Source of the DNA: Tropicibacter naphthalenivorans
Lineage (GTDB): Bacteria; Pseudomonadota; Alphaproteobacteria; Rhodobacterales; Rhodobacteraceae
NCBI RefSeq assembly: GCF_900176475.1
Contig: NZ_FWXX01000001.1
Span: forward strand, 620,001 to 684,000
Length of the DNA stretch: 64,000 nucleotides
Reading direction: 5' to 3'
The notes beneath the pieces are model-generated. The model had not been told where the DNA came from. It saw only the letters and a program-made list of their open reading frames with translations, and did not search any database. The translations under genes were made by a program, and so were the position numbers. Below, piece by piece: positions 62,962 to 64,000 of the stretch (its first letter is position 1; each line of letters opens with the position of its first letter).

Positions 62962-64000
62962 GCGTGGTGTCGATCACAGACCTGCGGGTCGAAATCCACG
63001 GCAAGCCGATCCTGAACGGCGTATCGCTGGACATCGCGCCGGGGGAAATCCTCGCGCTGACCGGCGAGAGCGGCTCTGGCAAGTCGATGACCGCCCTTGC
63101 GGTGATGGGGTTGCTGCCCCACGCGGCCAAGGCCTCGGGGCGGATCGACCTTGGCGGGCGGGACCTGCTGACCACGCCTGAGGGTGATCTTTGCGCCATC
63201 CGGGGCCGCGACATCGGCATGATCTTTCAGGAACCGATGACCGCGCTGAACCCCTTGCAGACCATCGGCGCGCAGGTCTCCGAAGTCATCCGCCTGCATG
63301 ATCCGCGCGCCGACGCCACCAAACGCGCCCGCGAGGCGCTGGACAAGGTCGGGCTGGACCTGCCGCTATCGCGCCACCCGCATGAGTTGTCGGGGGGACA
63401 AAGACAGCGCGTGGTGATCGCCATGGCCATCGCCTGCCGCCCCAAGCTGCTGATCGCCGATGAGCCGACCACCGCGCTGGACGTGACGACGCAGGCGCAG
63501 ATTATCGAGCTGCTCCGCGATCTGGTGCGCAGCGAAGGCATGGCCCTCATGATGATCACCCACGATCTGGCGGTGGTGGCCGATATGGCCGACCGCATCG
63601 CGGTGATGCGCGCCGGGGACGTGGTCGAAAGCGCCCCCACCGCGCAGCTCTTTGCCCGGATGCAACACCCTTATACCCGCCAGCTGTTCGAAGCCTCGCG
63701 CCACCGCGCCGACCTGCCGCCCTATACCCCCGCGCCGCCTCTGCTACAGGTGCGCGATGTGCGCCGCAGCTATCCTTTGCCGCGCGCCCATCCCTTTGCC
63801 CGGCGGGGGCAGTTTACCGCCGTCGATGGCGTCAGCTTTGACATCGGCACGGGTGAACGGCTGGGTCTGGTGGGCGAGAGCGGGTGTGGCAAGTCCACCC
63901 TGACGCGGGCGATCCTTGGGCTCGATCCCGTGCAGGGCGGGCAGATCACGCTCGACGGCGTGCCAGTCACCGACCCCGCCGCGCGCCGCAATATGCAGGT
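62958..64000 (+). CDS. ABC transporter ATP-binding protein, fused DppD/DppF type (3' cut by window edge)
   Basis: Two ABC ATPase domains in one chain. First: TGESGSGKSMTAL (Walker A), QEPMTALNPLQTIG (Q-loop), HELSGGQRQRVVIA (signature), LLIADEPTTALDVTT (Walker B). After an ATP-binding C-terminal extension (HPYTRQLF) comes a second: VGESGCGKSTLTRAIL. About 347 codons are visible, and the second domain continues past position 64000. Fusion of the two ATPases is common in this transporter family. Starts in ATGA overlap with the DppC-type gene. Confidence 0.93.
   Translation, partial: MSVVSITDLRVEIHGKPILNGVSLDIAPGEILALTGESGSGKSMTALAVMGLLPHAAKASGRIDLGGRDLLTTPEGDLCAIRGRDIGMIFQEPMTALNPLQTIGAQVSEVIRLHDPRADATKRAREALDKVGLDLPLSRHPHELSGGQRQRVVIAMAIACRPKLLIADEPTTALDVTTQAQIIELLRDLVRSEGMALMMITHDLAVVADMADRIAVMRAGDVVESAPTAQLFARMQHPYTRQLFEASRHRADLPPYTPAPPLLQVRDVRRSYPLPRAHPFARRGQFTAVDGVSFDIGTGERLGLVGESGCGKSTLTRAILGLDPVQGGQITLDGVPVTDPAARRNMQ

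Overview
The window is a GC-rich (roughly mid-60s % by eye) chromosomal segment with dense genes, many 4-bp ATGA/GTGA overlaps and short intergenic gaps. Its content and order point to a Rhodobacteraceae (Roseobacter-type) alphaproteobacterium: a separate F1 operon atpHAGDC, a 44-residue aa3 oxidase subunit IV, DUF2125 and DUF6173-like genes, a pyrB/pyrC-like/plsY operon, ETF-QO and a large FadE/DmdC-type acyl-CoA dehydrogenase. No rRNA, tRNA, prophage, IS element or CRISPR array was recognised. Most of the window is core chromosome.

Layout. 0-5 kb (minus): ispE (cut by the window edge), a secreted TPR protein, a small PilZ protein and ETF-QO. 5-6.6 kb (plus): greA and a two-TM protein. 6.6-10.7 kb (minus): fdhD-mobA-mobB-(unknown)-moeA, a molybdopterin-guanine-dinucleotide/formate dehydrogenase maturation operon, divergent from azlCD. 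11.7-18.7 kb: a lipoprotein, CoxIV, DUF6173, an acyl-CoA dehydrogenase plus MBL hydrolase pair, tsaC/sua5, yqgE and an orphan DsbD N-domain protein. 18.7-25.7 kb (minus): an RND pump with its adaptor, then udg-lysE-moaB. 25.9-30.3 kb (plus): pyrB, three small membrane-protein genes, a dihydroorotase homologue that has lost metal ligands, and plsY. 30.4-34 kb: an alpha/beta hydrolase, an isomerase, prs, an H-type lectin and marC. 34.2-39.3 kb (minus): F1-ATPase. 39.5-51.2 kb: a methyltransferase, gloB, clpA plus an M23 peptidase, a MotA/MotB-like pair with a huge periplasmic coiled coil, chaC, DUF2125 and an M20 deacylase. 51.2-53.4 kb: panBC and a membrane protein.

The most accessory-looking stretch is 53.5-61.2 kb. 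An oligopeptide-type solute-binding protein (55.0-56.5 kb) is separated from its likely permease and ATPase genes (61.2 kb to the end) by two paralogous secreted ClpP-fold/SH3 proteins, a lower-GC membrane-anchored protein and a small-molecule methyltransferase. One paralog keeps the serine nucleophile of the ClpP-like fold; the other has glycine there, so the pair looks like an enzyme and a pseudoenzyme.

Other points: (1) four AT-rich palindrome elements, three of them tandem twins, sit just after stop codons, with arm sequences that change while the symmetry is kept; (2) the 3' ends of yqgE and of the PilZ gene, stop codon included, are tandemly duplicated; (3) the pyrimidine operon encodes a probable non-catalytic dihydroorotase; (4) a family-4-type uracil-DNA glycosylase lacks three of the four iron-sulfur cysteines; (5) a GC-rich intergenic repeat occurs as an inverted pair at 13.2 kb and as a single copy at 51.2 kb. 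Assignments come from reading the sequence and remembered family motifs; no database search was run.
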